Below are positions 31,747 through 41,164 of a stretch of DNA of 64,000 nt, piece after piece. The notes under the pieces were generated by a model. That model saw only the letters and a list, made by a program, of their open reading frames with translations, was not told the DNA's origin and did not search any database. Position 1 is the first letter of the stretch, and the number at the start of each line of letters is the position of its first letter. Both the position numbers and the translations under genes were made by a program. Source of the stretch: Micromonospora inyonensis (GTDB lineage: Bacteria; Actinomycetota; Actinomycetes; Mycobacteriales; Micromonosporaceae); contig NZ_FMHU01000001.1 in NCBI RefSeq assembly GCF_900091415.1, forward strand, positions 1,736,001-1,800,000. Reading direction: 5' to 3'.

Positions 31747-33058
31747 GTACGACCTGGTGCTGCGGTCCCGGCGGACGGTGTTGCCGGACGGGCAGCGACC
31801 GGCGGCGGTCGGCGTGCGCGACGGGCGGATCGCCACGATCGCCGGCTATGCCGACCCGCTCGACGCCGCCGCCGAGGAGGACCTGGGCGACGTGGCCCTG
31901 CTGCCCGGCCTGGTGGACACGCACGTGCACGTCAACGAGCCCGGCCGCACCGAGTGGGAGGGTTTCGCCAGCGCGACGCGGGCGGCCGCCGCGGGCGGGG
32001 TCACCACCGTCATCGACATGCCGCTCAACAGCGTCCCGCCGACCGTCACCGCCGAGGCGCTGGCGGTCAAGCGTGCCGCTGCGGCCGGCCGCTGCCACGT
32101 GGACGTGGGCTTCTGGGGCGGTGTCGTGCCGACGAACCTGGCCGACCTCGCCGAGCTGCACCGCGACGGGGTGTTCGGGTTCAAGGCGTTCCTGGTCGAT
32201 TCCGGCGTGCCGGAGTTCCCGCCGGTCGACCCCGAGTTGCTGGGGCGGGCGTTGGGAATGGTCGACGCGCTCTTCGTCGTGCACGCCGAGGACCCCCGGT
32301 CGGTGCGGGAGTCGCCCCCGTCGGCACGCTACGCCGACTTCGTCGCCTCCCGGCCACCGGCAGCGGAGCGGTCCGCCGTCGCCGCCGTCGTGGCTGCCGC
32401 CCGCCGCACGGGCGGCCGGGTCCACGTGCTGCACCTGTCATCCGTGGAGGCCCTGCCCGACCTGGTGGCCGCGCGGGCCGACGGGGTGCGGCTGAGCGTG
32501 GAGACCTGCCCCCACTACCTGGCGCTCACCGCCGAACAGGTGCCGGACGGCGCGACCGAGTTCAAGTGCTGCCCGCCGATCCGGGACCGTGCCAACCAGG
32601 ACCGTCTCTGGGCCGCTCTCGCCGCGGGTGCGGTGGACTGCGTGGTGAGCGACCACTCGCCCTGCCCGCCTGCGCTGAAACACGCCGAGACCGGCGACTT
32701 CGCCGCGGCCTGGGGTGGCGTCGCGTCGGTGCAGCTCGGTCTGCCGGTGGTCTGGACCGAGGCCCGCCGCCGCGGGCACGGCCTCGCCGATGTCGTCGGC
32801 TGGATGGCCACCGGCCCGGCCGACCTGGTCGGACTGTCCGGCAAGGGTCGCATCGCGGTGGGCGGGGAGGCCGACCTGGTGGCGTTCGACGCCGACGCCG
32901 ACTTCCACGTCGACCCCGGCCGGCTGCATCACCGGCATCCGGTGACCCCGTACGCGGGGCAGCGGTTGACCGGTGTCGTCCGGACCACCTGGCTGCGCGG
33001 TCAGGCCGTCACCGGTCGGACGCCGCGCGGCCGGCTGCTGCGGGCGGGTGCGGCATGA
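31682..33058 (+). CDS. allB: Allantoinase, with IS-derived N-terminal extension
   Basis: Zinc amidohydrolase opening allantoin to allantoate. Features: LLPGLVDTHVHVNEPGRTEW (metal HxH), GVTTVIDMPLNSVPPTVT, VFGFKAFLVDSG (carbamylated Lys), ALFVVHAEDP, GGRVHVLHLSSVEALPDL, SVETCPHYLALTAEQV and VDCVVSDHSPC (metal Asp). From the ATG at 31682 it has 458 aa, but the first 20 or so residues (including SPGFSRGEDV) are translated from the right end of the TnpB element. Native sequence begins near KYDLVLRSRRTV. Actual initiation could be at the ATG or an internal GTG/TTG; no good ribosome site is obvious. Stop overlaps the next start (ATGA). Confidence 0.9.
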   Translation: MKQEDPTVRLESPGFSRGEDVKYDLVLRSRRTVLPDGQRPAAVGVRDGRIATIAGYADPLDAAAEEDLGDVALLPGLVDTHVHVNEPGRTEWEGFASATRAAAAGGVTTVIDMPLNSVPPTVTAEALAVKRAAAAGRCHVDVGFWGGVVPTNLADLAELHRDGVFGFKAFLVDSGVPEFPPVDPELLGRALGMVDALFVVHAEDPRSVRESPPSARYADFVASRPPAAERSAVAAVVAAARRTGGRVHVLHLSSVEALPDLVAARADGVRLSVETCPHYLALTAEQVPDGATEFKCCPPIRDRANQDRLWAALAAGAVDCVVSDHSPCPPALKHAETGDFAAAWGGVASVQLGLPVVWTEARRRGHGLADVVGWMATGPADLVGLSGKGRIAVGGEADLVAFDADADFHVDPGRLHHRHPVTPYAGQRLTGVVRTTWLRGQAVTGRTPRGRLLRAGAA

Positions 33059-34179
33059 GCGGCCTGCCCGACCTGCCCGACCTGGCGTCGCGAACCTTCG
33101 GCGGGGGCGTGGTCGCGGCCAACGACGAGTTCTTCGCCGCCGCGGACAACCTCGTCGATCCGCGGCCACCGACGTTCCAGCCGAGTACCTTCGCCGCCAA
33201 GGGCCAGGTGTACGACGGCTGGGAAACCCGTCGGCGTCGGGACCCCGGCGCCGACCACGCCATCGTCCGGCTCGGGCTGCCCGGCGTCGTGCGCCTGCTC
33301 GTCATCGACACCAGCTTCTTCACCGGCAACTACCCGCCGTACGCCGCCGTCGACGGGTGCGCCGTCGAGGGCCATCCGGGGCCGGCCGAGCTGGCTCGGG
33401 CGCGCTGGGTGCCACTGCTCGCGCGTACGCCGCTGGCCGGCGACAGCCGCAACGCCTTCCCGGTCGCCGTGCCCTACCACCTGACCCACGTGCGGCTCAC
33501 CATCTTTCCCGACGGCGGGGTGGCCCGGCTGCGGGTGTACGGGGACGTCGTACCCGACCCGGCGCTACTGCCGGAGGTGTTCGACCTGGCGGCGGCCGAA
33601 CACGGCGGGTGGATCGAGGCGTGCAGCGACCGGTTCTACGGCGCTCCGCAGAACTTGCTCGCCCCCGGCCCGGCCCGGACGATGGGGGAAGGCTGGGAGA
33701 CCGCCCGACGGCGCGACGACGGCAACGACTGGGTGCTGGTCCGGCTGGGCCTGCCCGGGACGGTGCACTTCGTCGACCTCGACACCAGCCACTTCAAGGG
33801 CAATGCCCCGGGCAGCGCCACCCTGCGCGCCGCCGACGCGCGCTACGGCGACCTCGACGACCCACGGACGTGGTTCCCCCTGCTGCCGGACACCCGGCTC
33901 CGGCCGGACACCCGGCATCGTTTCCCGGTCACCGAACCCCGCACCGCCACCCACGTCCGACTGGACATCTTCCCCGACGGCGGCATGGCCCGGCTGCGGG
34001 TGACCGGCCGCGCCGACCCCACCGCACGGGCCGTGCTCGCCGCGCTGCGGGAGCGCACCCGGCTACCGGCGGCCGGACCCGCCCCCGCCGCACCACGAGG
34101 AGCCGGAGCCACGGATCTGGCACCGAACCGACCGCACCGCGACAGCACCAGGAGCACTGATGTTTCTGACCCCGCATGA
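33055..34179 (+). CDS. alc: Allantoicase
   Basis: Splits allantoate into urea and ureidoglycolate. The protein is two copies of the allantoicase jelly-roll domain. Copy 1: [53 protein letters not shown]. Copy 2: [54 protein letters not shown]. 374 aa with a Pro/Ala-rich tail. Overlaps allB by four bases (ATGA), and its end overlaps ureA by 20 bases, so allantoin degradation and urease form one transcription unit. The urea released is the urease substrate. Confidence 0.93.
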   Translation: MSGLPDLPDLASRTFGGGVVAANDEFFAAADNLVDPRPPTFQPSTFAAKGQVYDGWETRRRRDPGADHAIVRLGLPGVVRLLVIDTSFFTGNYPPYAAVDGCAVEGHPGPAELARARWVPLLARTPLAGDSRNAFPVAVPYHLTHVRLTIFPDGGVARLRVYGDVVPDPALLPEVFDLAAAEHGGWIEACSDRFYGAPQNLLAPGPARTMGEGWETARRRDDGNDWVLVRLGLPGTVHFVDLDTSHFKGNAPGSATLRAADARYGDLDDPRTWFPLLPDTRLRPDTRHRFPVTEPRTATHVRLDIFPDGGMARLRVTGRADPTARAVLAALRERTRLPAAGPAPAAPRGAGATDLAPNRPHRDSTRSTDVSDPA

Positions 34180-34462
34180 GCAGGAGCGTCTGCTCATCCA
34201 CACGGCGGCGGACGTCGCCCGGCGGCGGCGCGACCGCGGCCTACGGCTCAACTATCCGGAAGCGATGGCGACCATCACCGCGTTCCTGCTCGAAGGCGCC
34301 CGCGACGGCCGCTCGGTCGTCGACCTGATGTCGGCCGGGCGGACCGTGCTGACCCGCGAGGACGTCCAGGAGGGCGTCCCGGAGTTGTTGAAGGAGGTGC
34401 AGGTGGAGGCGACGTTTCCGGACGGCACGAAGCTGGTTACGGTGCACCACCCGATCCCGTGA
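34160..34462 (+). CDS. ureA: Urease gamma subunit
   Basis: Smallest urease structural subunit. [20 protein letters not shown] and [20 protein letters not shown] are the family signature, followed by [40 protein letters not shown] and the ending VTVHHPIP. Exactly 100 aa, the standard gamma length. The ATG at 34160 lies within the 3' end of the allantoicase gene, so translation is coupled; the stop overlaps ureB (GTGA). Confidence 0.96.
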   Translation: MFLTPHEQERLLIHTAADVARRRRDRGLRLNYPEAMATITAFLLEGARDGRSVVDLMSAGRTVLTREDVQEGVPELLKEVQVEATFPDGTKLVTVHHPIP

Positions 34463-34791
34463 TTCCCGGCGAGATGCTGCCCGGCGACGGTCCGGTCCGC
34501 GTCAACGTCGGACTGCCGGTGACCAGCCTGCTGGTCGTCAACACCGCCGACCGTCCGATCCAGGTCGGCTCGCACTACCACTTCTTCGAGGCCAACCCGG
34601 GGCTGTCTTTCGACCGGGCTGCCGCGTACGGGCTGCGGCTGGCCGTCCCGGCCGGCACCTCGGTGCGCTTCGGGCCCGGGGTGAGCCGCACCGTCGACCT
34701 GGTTCCGTTGGGCGGTGCCCGGATCGTGGCGGGGCTGCGCGGCGAGGTTGCCGGTTCGTTGGACAACGACGGGACGGGGACGGCGCCATGA
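34459..34791 (+). CDS. ureB: Urease beta subunit
   Basis: Structural beta subunit. [20 protein letters not shown] begins as expected, followed by the conserved [38 protein letters not shown] and [15 protein letters not shown]. 110 aa. GTG start overlapping the ureA stop, and its own end overlaps the ureC ATG, so the three structural genes are tightly coupled. Confidence 0.96.
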   Translation: MIPGEMLPGDGPVRVNVGLPVTSLLVVNTADRPIQVGSHYHFFEANPGLSFDRAAAYGLRLAVPAGTSVRFGPGVSRTVDLVPLGGARIVAGLRGEVAGSLDNDGTGTAP

Positions 34792-36491
34792 TCGAACTGG
34801 ACCGTCGGCGCTATGCCGAGCTGTACGGACCCACCACCGGCGACCGGATCCGGCTCGCCGACACCGACCTGCTCATCGAGGTGGAGGTCGACCACTGCTT
34901 CGGCGGGGACGAGGTGGTCTTCGGCGGCGGCAAGGTGATCCGGGAGTCGATGGGGCAGTCCCGGGCCACCCGGGCCGAGGGTGCCCTCGACACGGTGATC
35001 ACGGGGGCCGTCGTGCTCGATCACTGGGGCGTGGTGAAGGCCGACGTCGGCATCCGGGACGGCCGGATCGTGGCGCTCGGCCGAGCCGGCAACCCGGACA
35101 CCATGACCGGCGTGCACCCTGACCTGGTGATCGGCCCGGCCACCGAGGTCATCGCCGGCAACGGACGGATCCTCACCGCGGGCGCCATCGACACCCACGT
35201 GCACTTCATCTGCCCACAGCTCGTCCAAGAGGCGCTCGCCGGCGGGATCACCACGCTGGTCGGGGGCGGCACCGGCCCGGCCGAGGGCAGCAAGGCGACC
35301 ACGGTCACCCCGAACGCTTGGCATTTGGCGCGGATGCACGAGGCCCTCGACACGTTCCCGGTCAACGTGCTGCTGCTGGGCAAAGGCAACACGGTCTCCA
35401 CCGAGGCGCTCTGGGAGCAGTTACGTGCCGGGGCCGGCGGGTTCAAGCTGCACGAGGACTGGGGCACCACGCCGGCTGCGATCGACACCTGCCTGCGGGT
35501 GGCCGACGCATCCGGGGTGCAGGTGTCCATCCACACCGACACCCTCAACGAGGCCGGCTTCGTCGCCGACACGCTGCGCGCGATCGGCGGACGAGCGATC
35601 CACTCCTACCACACCGAGGGAGCTGGCGGCGGGCACGCCCCGGACATCATCACCCTGGCCGCCGAGCCGAACGTGCTGCCGTCGTCGACCAACCCGACCC
35701 GCCCGTACACCCGCAACACCCTGGCCGAGCACCTGGACATGCTGATGGTCTGCCATCACCTCAACCCGGCGGTGCCGGAAGACCTCGCCTTCGCGGAGAG
35801 CCGGATCCGGCCGTCCACCATGGCCGCCGAGGATCTGCTGCACGACCTCGGCGCGATCTCCATCATCGGCTCCGACTCACAGGCCATGGGCCGGATCGGC
35901 GAGGTGGTCACCCGCACCTGGCAGAGCGCCCACGTGATGAAGCGGCGGGTCGGTCCGCTGCCCGGGGACGGGCGGGCCGACAACCACCGGGCTCGCCGGT
36001 ACGTCGCGAAGTACACCATCTGCGCGGCGATGGCCAACGGCCTGGAGCGGGAGATCGGCTCGGTCGAGCCGGGCAAGCTGGCCGACCTGGTGCTCTGGGA
36101 GCCGGCCTTCTTCGGCGTCCGGCCGCACCTGGTGATCAAGGGCGGGATGATCGCGTACGCGCAGCTGGGCGACGCGAACGCCTCGATCCCCACCCCGCAA
36201 CCGGTGCTGCCGCGGCCGATGTTCGGTGCGTACGGGGCGGTGCCCGCCGCGACCAGCGTGGCGTTCGTCGCGCCGGCCGCGCTCGAGGCCGGACTGCGGT
36301 TGGACGTACGGCGACCGCTGGTGCCGGTGGGTGACGTGCGGTCGCGGGGAAAGGCCGACCTGCCGGAGAACGGCGCGATGCCGAGGATCGAGGTGGACCC
36401 GGACACCTTCACCGTCCGGATCGACGGCGTGGTGGTCGAGCCGGACCCGGTCACCGAGCTGCCCATGGCACAGCGGTACCACCTGTTCTGA
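34788..36491 (+). CDS. ureC: Urease alpha (catalytic) subunit
   Basis: Nickel amidohydrolase that hydrolyses urea to ammonia and carbamate. Visible active-site elements: [14 protein letters not shown] (nickel His pair), [15 protein letters not shown] (carbamylated bridging Lys), [33 protein letters not shown] (nickel His), [20 protein letters not shown] (flap with catalytic Cys/His) and [14 protein letters not shown] (nickel Asp). 567 aa, full length and with no missing residue seen. Confidence 0.97.
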   Translation: MIELDRRRYAELYGPTTGDRIRLADTDLLIEVEVDHCFGGDEVVFGGGKVIRESMGQSRATRAEGALDTVITGAVVLDHWGVVKADVGIRDGRIVALGRAGNPDTMTGVHPDLVIGPATEVIAGNGRILTAGAIDTHVHFICPQLVQEALAGGITTLVGGGTGPAEGSKATTVTPNAWHLARMHEALDTFPVNVLLLGKGNTVSTEALWEQLRAGAGGFKLHEDWGTTPAAIDTCLRVADASGVQVSIHTDTLNEAGFVADTLRAIGGRAIHSYHTEGAGGGHAPDIITLAAEPNVLPSSTNPTRPYTRNTLAEHLDMLMVCHHLNPAVPEDLAFAESRIRPSTMAAEDLLHDLGAISIIGSDSQAMGRIGEVVTRTWQSAHVMKRRVGPLPGDGRADNHRARRYVAKYTICAAMANGLEREIGSVEPGKLADLVLWEPAFFGVRPHLVIKGGMIAYAQLGDANASIPTPQPVLPRPMFGAYGAVPAATSVAFVAPAALEAGLRLDVRRPLVPVGDVRSRGKADLPENGAMPRIEVDPDTFTVRIDGVVVEPDPVTELPMAQRYHLF

Positions 36492-36493
36492 CC

Positions 36494-37177
36494 ATGGACA
36501 GCACCCTGCTCCTGCTCGCCGACGGCCGGTTCCCGGCCGGTGCGCACGCCCACTCGGCCGGCCTCGAGGCCGCGGTCGCGGCCGGACGGGTCACCGACCT
36601 GCGCGACGTCGAAGCGTTCCTGCGTGGGCGGCTGGCCACCGCCGGGCTGGTCACGGCGGCGTTCGCCGTGGCGGCCCACCGCGCCGACACGCTGCCGGCG
36701 GGGAAGCGGCCCGGCCGGCTGGCGGAACTCGACGCCGAGTTGGACGCCCGCACCGCCGCGCCCGCACTGCGGGCGGTCTCCCGCCGGCAGGGCCGGGCGC
36801 TGCTCCGGGCCGGCCGGACCGTCTGGCCGGGCGGGCGCTTCACCGACCTGCCGGCCGAGCCGGGCGGTCCGCACCAGCCACTCGTCCTCGGATCGATCGG
36901 CGTCGCCGCCGGACTCGACGCGTCGCAGGTCGCCCTGCTGGCCGTCCACGGCACGGTGACCGGGCCCGCCAACGCCGCCGTGCGGCTGCTCGGCCTCGAC
37001 CCGTACGAGGTCCAGGCGCTGCTGGTCCGTCTAGCCCCGACCGGTGACCGGATCGCCGCTGCGGCGGTCCGGGCCGCCGCCGAGCCACCGGCCGCGTTGC
37101 CCTGTGCCGCCGCGCCGCTGACCGATGTCCTCGCCGAAGCCCACGCCACCTGGGAGGTGCGTCTCTTTGCGTCCTGA
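36494..37177 (+). CDS. ureF: Urease accessory protein UreF
   Basis: Part of the UreD-UreF-UreG complex that loads nickel into urease. All-helical 227-aa protein beginning [20 protein letters not shown], the UreF N-terminal signature; [18 protein letters not shown] and the C-terminal [17 protein letters not shown] and [22 protein letters not shown] ending fit. It follows ureC by two bases and overlaps ureG slightly. There is no ureE in the operon, as usual for actinomycetes. Confidence 0.9.
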   Translation: MDSTLLLLADGRFPAGAHAHSAGLEAAVAAGRVTDLRDVEAFLRGRLATAGLVTAAFAVAAHRADTLPAGKRPGRLAELDAELDARTAAPALRAVSRRQGRALLRAGRTVWPGGRFTDLPAEPGGPHQPLVLGSIGVAAGLDASQVALLAVHGTVTGPANAAVRLLGLDPYEVQALLVRLAPTGDRIAAAAVRAAAEPPAALPCAAAPLTDVLAEAHATWEVRLFAS

Positions 37178-37895
37178 AACCACTCCGTCTGACTCGCACG
37201 ACGAGTCCGTCCCGCACACCCACCCCGCCCCGGATGTCGATCCGCACCCGGCGCTGCCCCACTCGGCCCGGCCGCTGCGGATCGGCATCGGCGGGCCGGT
37301 CGGCTCCGGAAAGACCGCCCTGGTCGCCGCGCTGTGCCGGGCCTTCGCCAACGAGCTGCGGCTGGGTGTGGTGACCAACGACATCTACACCACCGAGGAC
37401 GCCGACTTCCTCAAGCGCGCCGGGGTCCTCGACCCGGATCGGATCCGTGCGGTGGAGACCGGCTGCTGCCCGCACACCGCGATCCGGGACGACATCGGGG
37501 CGAACCTGGACGCCATCGACGAGCTGTCGGACCAGGTCGGCCCGCTTGACCTGGTCCTCGTCGAGAGCGGCGGCGACAACCTGACCGCCACGTTCAGTCG
37601 CGGCCTGGTCGACCAGCAGATCTTCGTGGTCGACGTGGCCGGCGGTGACAAGGTTCCCCGCAAGGGTGGCCCCGGGGTCACCGCCGCCGACCTGCTCGTG
37701 ATCAACAAGACCGACCTGGCTTCCCTGGTCGGCGCGGACCTGGCGGTGATGGACCGGGACGCCCGGGCCCGCCGTGGGGACCTGCCCACCGTCTTCCTGT
37801 CCATCGTGCGCGACGGCGGCGCCGCCGAGGTCGCCGCCTGGGTACGCCACCAGCTCGCGCACCACACCGGCGGGGCCGCCGCCGGCATTGCCTGA
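37167..37895 (+). CDS. ureG: Urease accessory GTPase UreG
   Basis: GTPase that drives nickel insertion. P-loop [58 protein letters not shown] (nickel-binding Cys-Pro-His), [16 protein letters not shown], and [15 protein letters not shown] (NKxD guanine motif). The leader before the P-loop is His-rich ([20 protein letters not shown]), likely a nickel store replacing UreE. Start assigned to the TTG at 37167 with GGGAGG about ten bases upstream; no ATG or GTG fits better. 242 aa. Confidence 0.92.
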   Translation: MRPETTPSDSHDESVPHTHPAPDVDPHPALPHSARPLRIGIGGPVGSGKTALVAALCRAFANELRLGVVTNDIYTTEDADFLKRAGVLDPDRIRAVETGCCPHTAIRDDIGANLDAIDELSDQVGPLDLVLVESGGDNLTATFSRGLVDQQIFVVDVAGGDKVPRKGGPGVTAADLLVINKTDLASLVGADLAVMDRDARARRGDLPTVFLSIVRDGGAAEVAAWVRHQLAHHTGGAAAGIA

Positions 37896-38632
37896 TGTTC
37901 GCCGCGGCCCGCGTGCGGGCGAGCCCCGACCGCCACGGCGGTACCGTCCTGGCGGACCTGCACGGCGAGCCGCCGCTGGTGCTACGCCAGGTCCCGGACG
38001 ACCACGGCGCCGCCGCGGTCTACCTGGTCGCTGGCGCGGCCGGTCCGCTCGGTGGCGACGACCTCCGGCTGGACATCGAGGTGGAGGCGGGAGCTACGCT
38101 CCGGGTACGCACCCTCGCGGCGTCCGTCGCCCTGCCGGGACGCTCCGGCGCGCCGTCGCGGTCCAGTGTACGGGCGCTCGTGCACCCCGGTGGGAGCTTG
38201 GACTGGTTACCGGAGCAGTTGGTCGCCGCCGCCGGGTGCGCACACATTTCGCACGCCGAGATCAGCCTGGCCGCCGGGGCCACCCTGACCTGGCGCGAGG
38301 AGCTCGTCTGTGGCCGGCACGCCGAACCGTCGGGCGACGCGACCGTGTCGATGTCGGTCGACCACGATGGCCGGGCGCTGCTACGGCAGTCGCTCACCGT
38401 GGGACCGGCCGCCGACGGCTGGGCCGGTCCGGCGGTACTGGGCGGAGCTCGGGCCACCGGTTCCCTGCTTCAGGTCGGTCCCGCCGCCGCCGCGTTGCCT
38501 CCGGTGGTCCGGGGGACGGCGGCGCGGGTGCCGCTGGTGGGCGGTCCGGCCGTGTTGTTCACCGCCACCGCCGGCGACGCGCACACCCTTCGGGAGCATC
38601 TCACGTCCGAACGTTGGCCCGGCCTGCCGTGA
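37895..38632 (+). CDS. ureD: Urease accessory protein UreD
   Basis: Scaffold of the nickel-loading complex. The 245-aa protein shows the UreD beta-rich pattern: LRQVPDDHGAAAVYLVAGAA, GPLGGDDLRLDIEVEAGATL, VHPGGSLDWLPEQLVAAAGC and TLTWREELVCGRHAEPSGD. Its ATG overlaps the ureG stop (TGATG). It is the last gene of the allantoin-urease transcription unit; no terminator hairpin was picked out downstream. Confidence 0.88.
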   Translation: MFAAARVRASPDRHGGTVLADLHGEPPLVLRQVPDDHGAAAVYLVAGAAGPLGGDDLRLDIEVEAGATLRVRTLAASVALPGRSGAPSRSSVRALVHPGGSLDWLPEQLVAAAGCAHISHAEISLAAGATLTWREELVCGRHAEPSGDATVSMSVDHDGRALLRQSLTVGPAADGWAGPAVLGGARATGSLLQVGPAAAALPPVVRGTAARVPLVGGPAVLFTATAGDAHTLREHLTSERWPGLP

Positions 38633-38834
38633 CGCTGTCCGGTCGGCCGGGTCCGATGGCGTACCCCGGCGCTCCGCGAGCGGGCCCAGCCCTCCTGCGG
38701 CCGCGCTCGCCACCGCCATGCCCGCCTTACGGCGATCGAACCAGCCGTGCGCCGGGCCGTGGTGAGTACGACGGCACGGGCGTGGGACCCCGTCGGAGCC
38801 CGTCCGACGACGTGCGACACGAGGGGGGAGCACC

Positions 38835-38916
38835 ATGGAGCGGGCTGCGCGACGGCTTGCCGGCTGGCTGCGGGACGGCTTGCCGGCTGGCTGCGGACGA
38901 TCGTCGTCGTCGCGGT
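38835..38916 (+). pseudogene. Small membrane-type gene start broken by a 23-bp tandem duplication
   Basis: A strong GGGGGGAG ribosome site precedes the ATG at 38835 (MERAARRLAGWLR). Bases 38851-38873 are repeated exactly at 38874-38896, shifting the frame so it ends at a nearby TGA. With one copy removed the frame would read MERAARRLAGWLRTIVVVAV and on to a TAG at 38942-38944, like the N-terminus of a membrane protein. Probably a decayed gene start; the remainder is not seen. Confidence 0.35.
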
Positions 38917-39154
38917 GATCAGCAGGCGCGTGGCATGTGGGTAGTCCAGTCGGCCTCTGGCGCGCCACCGACCCGGCGGACCCGCCCGATCGGCATCGGG
39001 TCGGCATCCGCTTCCAGTGCGGACACTCCCCGGCGGACCGTGAATCGCCGTTATTTGGACCCTGTCTCACATTCGGTGGTGACGGAGCGTGCTGTTGTCC
39101 GAGGAGGATGTGGTGGCGAAGCAGGGTGAAGCCTGCTCGTCCGTGCATGTGGCG

Positions 39155-39262
39155 GAAGGTCTGCCGGCAGCCGCGTGTGGGACATCCCAGACACCGCACC
39201 CGCACACGGACCACCGCCCGCCGCCCGCCGACCGGCACGTCGGCCACCGTCCGCGGGTGAAA
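39155..39262 (-). pseudogene. ISL3-type transposase fragment (zinc-binding N-terminal part)
   Basis: The minus-strand frame reads TVADVPVGGRRAVVRVRVR followed by C-LG-C-PTRG-C-RQTF. This is the pattern found near the N-terminus of ISL3-family transposases (strand 'ADLPVGG', then a Cys-rich CxxC-type motif ending in TF). It becomes unrelated after the Phe and no catalytic domain follows, so it is a scrap. The rest of 38917-39323 shows no gene. Confidence 0.5.
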
Positions 39263-39323
39263 GGGGCCGGACGACCCGGTTCGTCTACGCGCTCAAGGAC
39301 AGGCTGCACGTCGCCCCCTGCGG

Positions 39324-40028
39324 TCAACCGATCGCCTGTACCCACGCCTCGGCTCGGGGGCCGGCGCCGACGGCACGCAGGACGGTGACGGCGTCCCGTG
39401 GGTCGTCCACGGTCACGACGTGTACGTGCTGGCGGGCGCGGTGGTGCCGGACGTCGACATCGAGCAGCCGGCCGGCGCGGACCAGGACGTCGGACAGCAG
39501 GGCGTCGGGTACCCGCACGCGCAGCTGGGTGCGTCGCCGGTCGCTGCTGGACACCAGCAGCGAGGTCCGCCACACGGTTCGCGCCAGTGGCACCGCGTCC
39601 GGACACTGGCGGTGCAGCTTCCCGGGCAGAGAGCTTCGCAACTGCTGAAGCAGGTCGGTGGCGGCCTTCAGCTCCGACGCCGGCACGAGCACCTCGAAGC
39701 TAGCCCGGTCGGCGCCGGCGCGGCGGGACGGTTGGCAAGTCGTCGTGGCCTCCGGAACGGCCGTGCGGATCACACTGGCCGTCCTGATCGCGAGTTCGGC
39801 GTAGATCGTCGAGGCGACACTCGCCCACTGGCCAGCGCAGTCCCATTGCACAGGCCGGAGGAGACCGGTGACGAGCGCGGCGTCCGCCCAGGCGAACGGC
39901 ATGACGGGTACGGACGCGGCCAGGGCGTCCAGCAACGTGCGGTGCGTGATCGCCCCCCAGCGCCCGTGCCGCCTGACCTGTCGGACCGCGCGCATCTGCG
40001 CCTCGGAACTGCTTTCCATATCGAGCAT
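39324..40028 (-). CDS. Hypothetical protein beside a recombinase remnant
   Basis: A 234-aa protein beginning MLDMESSSEAQMRAVRQVRR. It has a mostly helical first half (THRTLLDALAASVPVMPFAW, ASVASTIYAELAIRTASVI) and a mixed second half (ASFEVLVPASELKAATDLLQ, TQLRVRVPDALLSDVLVRAG, VHVVTVDDPRDAVTVLRAVG). No family recognised and no clear catalytic motif. The start is uncertain: no good ribosome site precedes it and the frame is open to 40172. The codon pattern looks genuine. Its position next to a truncated integrase suggests mobile-element cargo. Confidence 0.45.
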   Translation of the reverse strand: MLDMESSSEAQMRAVRQVRRHGRWGAITHRTLLDALAASVPVMPFAWADAALVTGLLRPVQWDCAGQWASVASTIYAELAIRTASVIRTAVPEATTTCQPSRRAGADRASFEVLVPASELKAATDLLQQLRSSLPGKLHRQCPDAVPLARTVWRTSLLVSSSDRRRTQLRVRVPDALLSDVLVRAGRLLDVDVRHHRARQHVHVVTVDDPRDAVTVLRAVGAGPRAEAWVQAIG

Positions 40029-40204
40029 CGAAGCAACGGCGTCCCGATCGCGACAATAAGCGCCGGGCACGATGTTCGTCCTCTCCCGCAAACCTGCTTC
40101 GGAGAAACGCACCATGAACGACGCGCTACGCTGCTGGTCACCCCGACGGGGACACCCCTTCCTCTGGACCAACGTCCAGTCTCAGGGTGTCCACATCCCA
40201 GGGG

Positions 40205-40858
40205 GAAGCCCAGCTGCCGCCGGTACGTAAGCGCAAGCGGAAGGCGTGGACGAGCGACGAGGCGCGGCGCTTCCTGGAGTCGGCCCGCGCCGACGACGAC
40301 CCGCTCTACGCCGCGTACGTCCTGGTCCTGGTGCTCGGTCTGCGCAAGGGTGAGATGCTGGGCCTCACCTGGCCGGACGTGGACCTCGACACGGAGGAGT
40401 TGACCATCGATCGGCAACTCCAGCGGGCCGGTGTCGAACTGCTGCACCGGGAGGCGAAGACTGCCGCCTCGGACGCCACCCTGCCACTGCCGGACATCTG
40501 CACCGTGGCACTCGACCGCCGCCGTGCCGCGCAGACCGCCGCCCGGGATGCCGCCGGCCCAGCCCGGCAGCTCTCCGACCTGATCGTCACTACCCGGTAC
40601 GGGCGGCCGGTCGAGCCGCGCAACGTGAACCGCTTCTGGGGCCGGCGCTGCGACGCGGCCGGCGTCCGGCGGATCACCGTCCGGGACGCCCGGCGGACCT
40701 GTGCCTCTCTCCTGGCGGACCTGGACGTGCACCCTCGGGTGGCGATGCAGATCCTCCGGCACGCTCAGTTCGCCATCACCATGGAGATCTACACGGTGGT
40801 CTCCTCGGCGGCCACCCGCGACGCACTCAAGCGGCTCGGCAGCGCGCTGGACCGGTAG
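40205..40858 (+). pseudogene. Tyrosine recombinase, N-terminally truncated with an altered catalytic motif
   Basis: Contains only the catalytic half of a phage-type integrase: AWTSDEARRFLESARADDDP, YVLVLVLGLRKGEMLGLTW (first catalytic Arg), REAKTAASDATLPLPDICT, VAMQILRHAQFAITMEIYT (second His and the Tyr). The usual HxxRHT box reads VRDARRTCASLL, with Arg in place of the first His. The arm- and core-binding N-terminal domains are absent: sensible sequence starts abruptly near 40205. The last 48 bases and about 57 beyond recur at 9345-9452. Confidence 0.8.
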
Positions 40859-40915
40859 GACGTACTGATTCGGTCAGGACGGCCGACGCCCCTGGGGTCC
40901 GGTCCGCTACCGGTC
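40811..40915. repeat. Copy of the integrase 3'-end repeat also at 9345-9452
   Basis: Covers the last codons of the truncated integrase (ATRDALKRLGSALDR, stop TAG 40856-40858) and the following stretch to CGCTACCGGTCG. The same block lies downstream of the truncated pyruvate formate-lyase gene, with about 90 percent identity by eye. Confidence 0.8.
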
Positions 40916-41164
40916 GACGTAGTGGTACCGGCAGGCGATGATCTCGACGTCGTTCTTGGTGATCCGATACACCAGGCGGTGTTCGCGATCGATCCGGCGG
41001 GACCAGAAGCCGGACAGCTCTCCCCGAAGGGGTTCCGGTTTGCCGATGCCCTCGTATCCGTTGCGCATCACGTCCGCGATGAGATCGTTGATGCGCTTGA
41101 CCAGCTTTCGGTGTGTGTGGCTGAGGTACTGATTCCAGGCCGTCGCGGTGAAGACCAGCCTCAC
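40907..41164 (-). CDS. yoeB: YoeB-family toxin
   Basis: Ribosome-dependent mRNA endonuclease of the RelE fold. 85 aa: MRLVFTATAWNQYLSHTHRK, VKRINDLIADVMRNGYEGIG, KPEPLRGELSGFWSRRIDRE, HRLVYRITKNDVEIIACRYH, ending YVDR. The catalytic set of YoeB (Glu and Arg in the 'GFWSRRIDREHRLVY' stretch, and a C-terminal His-Tyr) is present. GTG start overlapping the antitoxin stop (GTGA). Located just downstream of the truncated integrase, within an accessory island. Confidence 0.95.
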   Translation of the reverse strand: MRLVFTATAWNQYLSHTHRKLVKRINDLIADVMRNGYEGIGKPEPLRGELSGFWSRRIDREHRLVYRITKNDVEIIACRYHYVDR

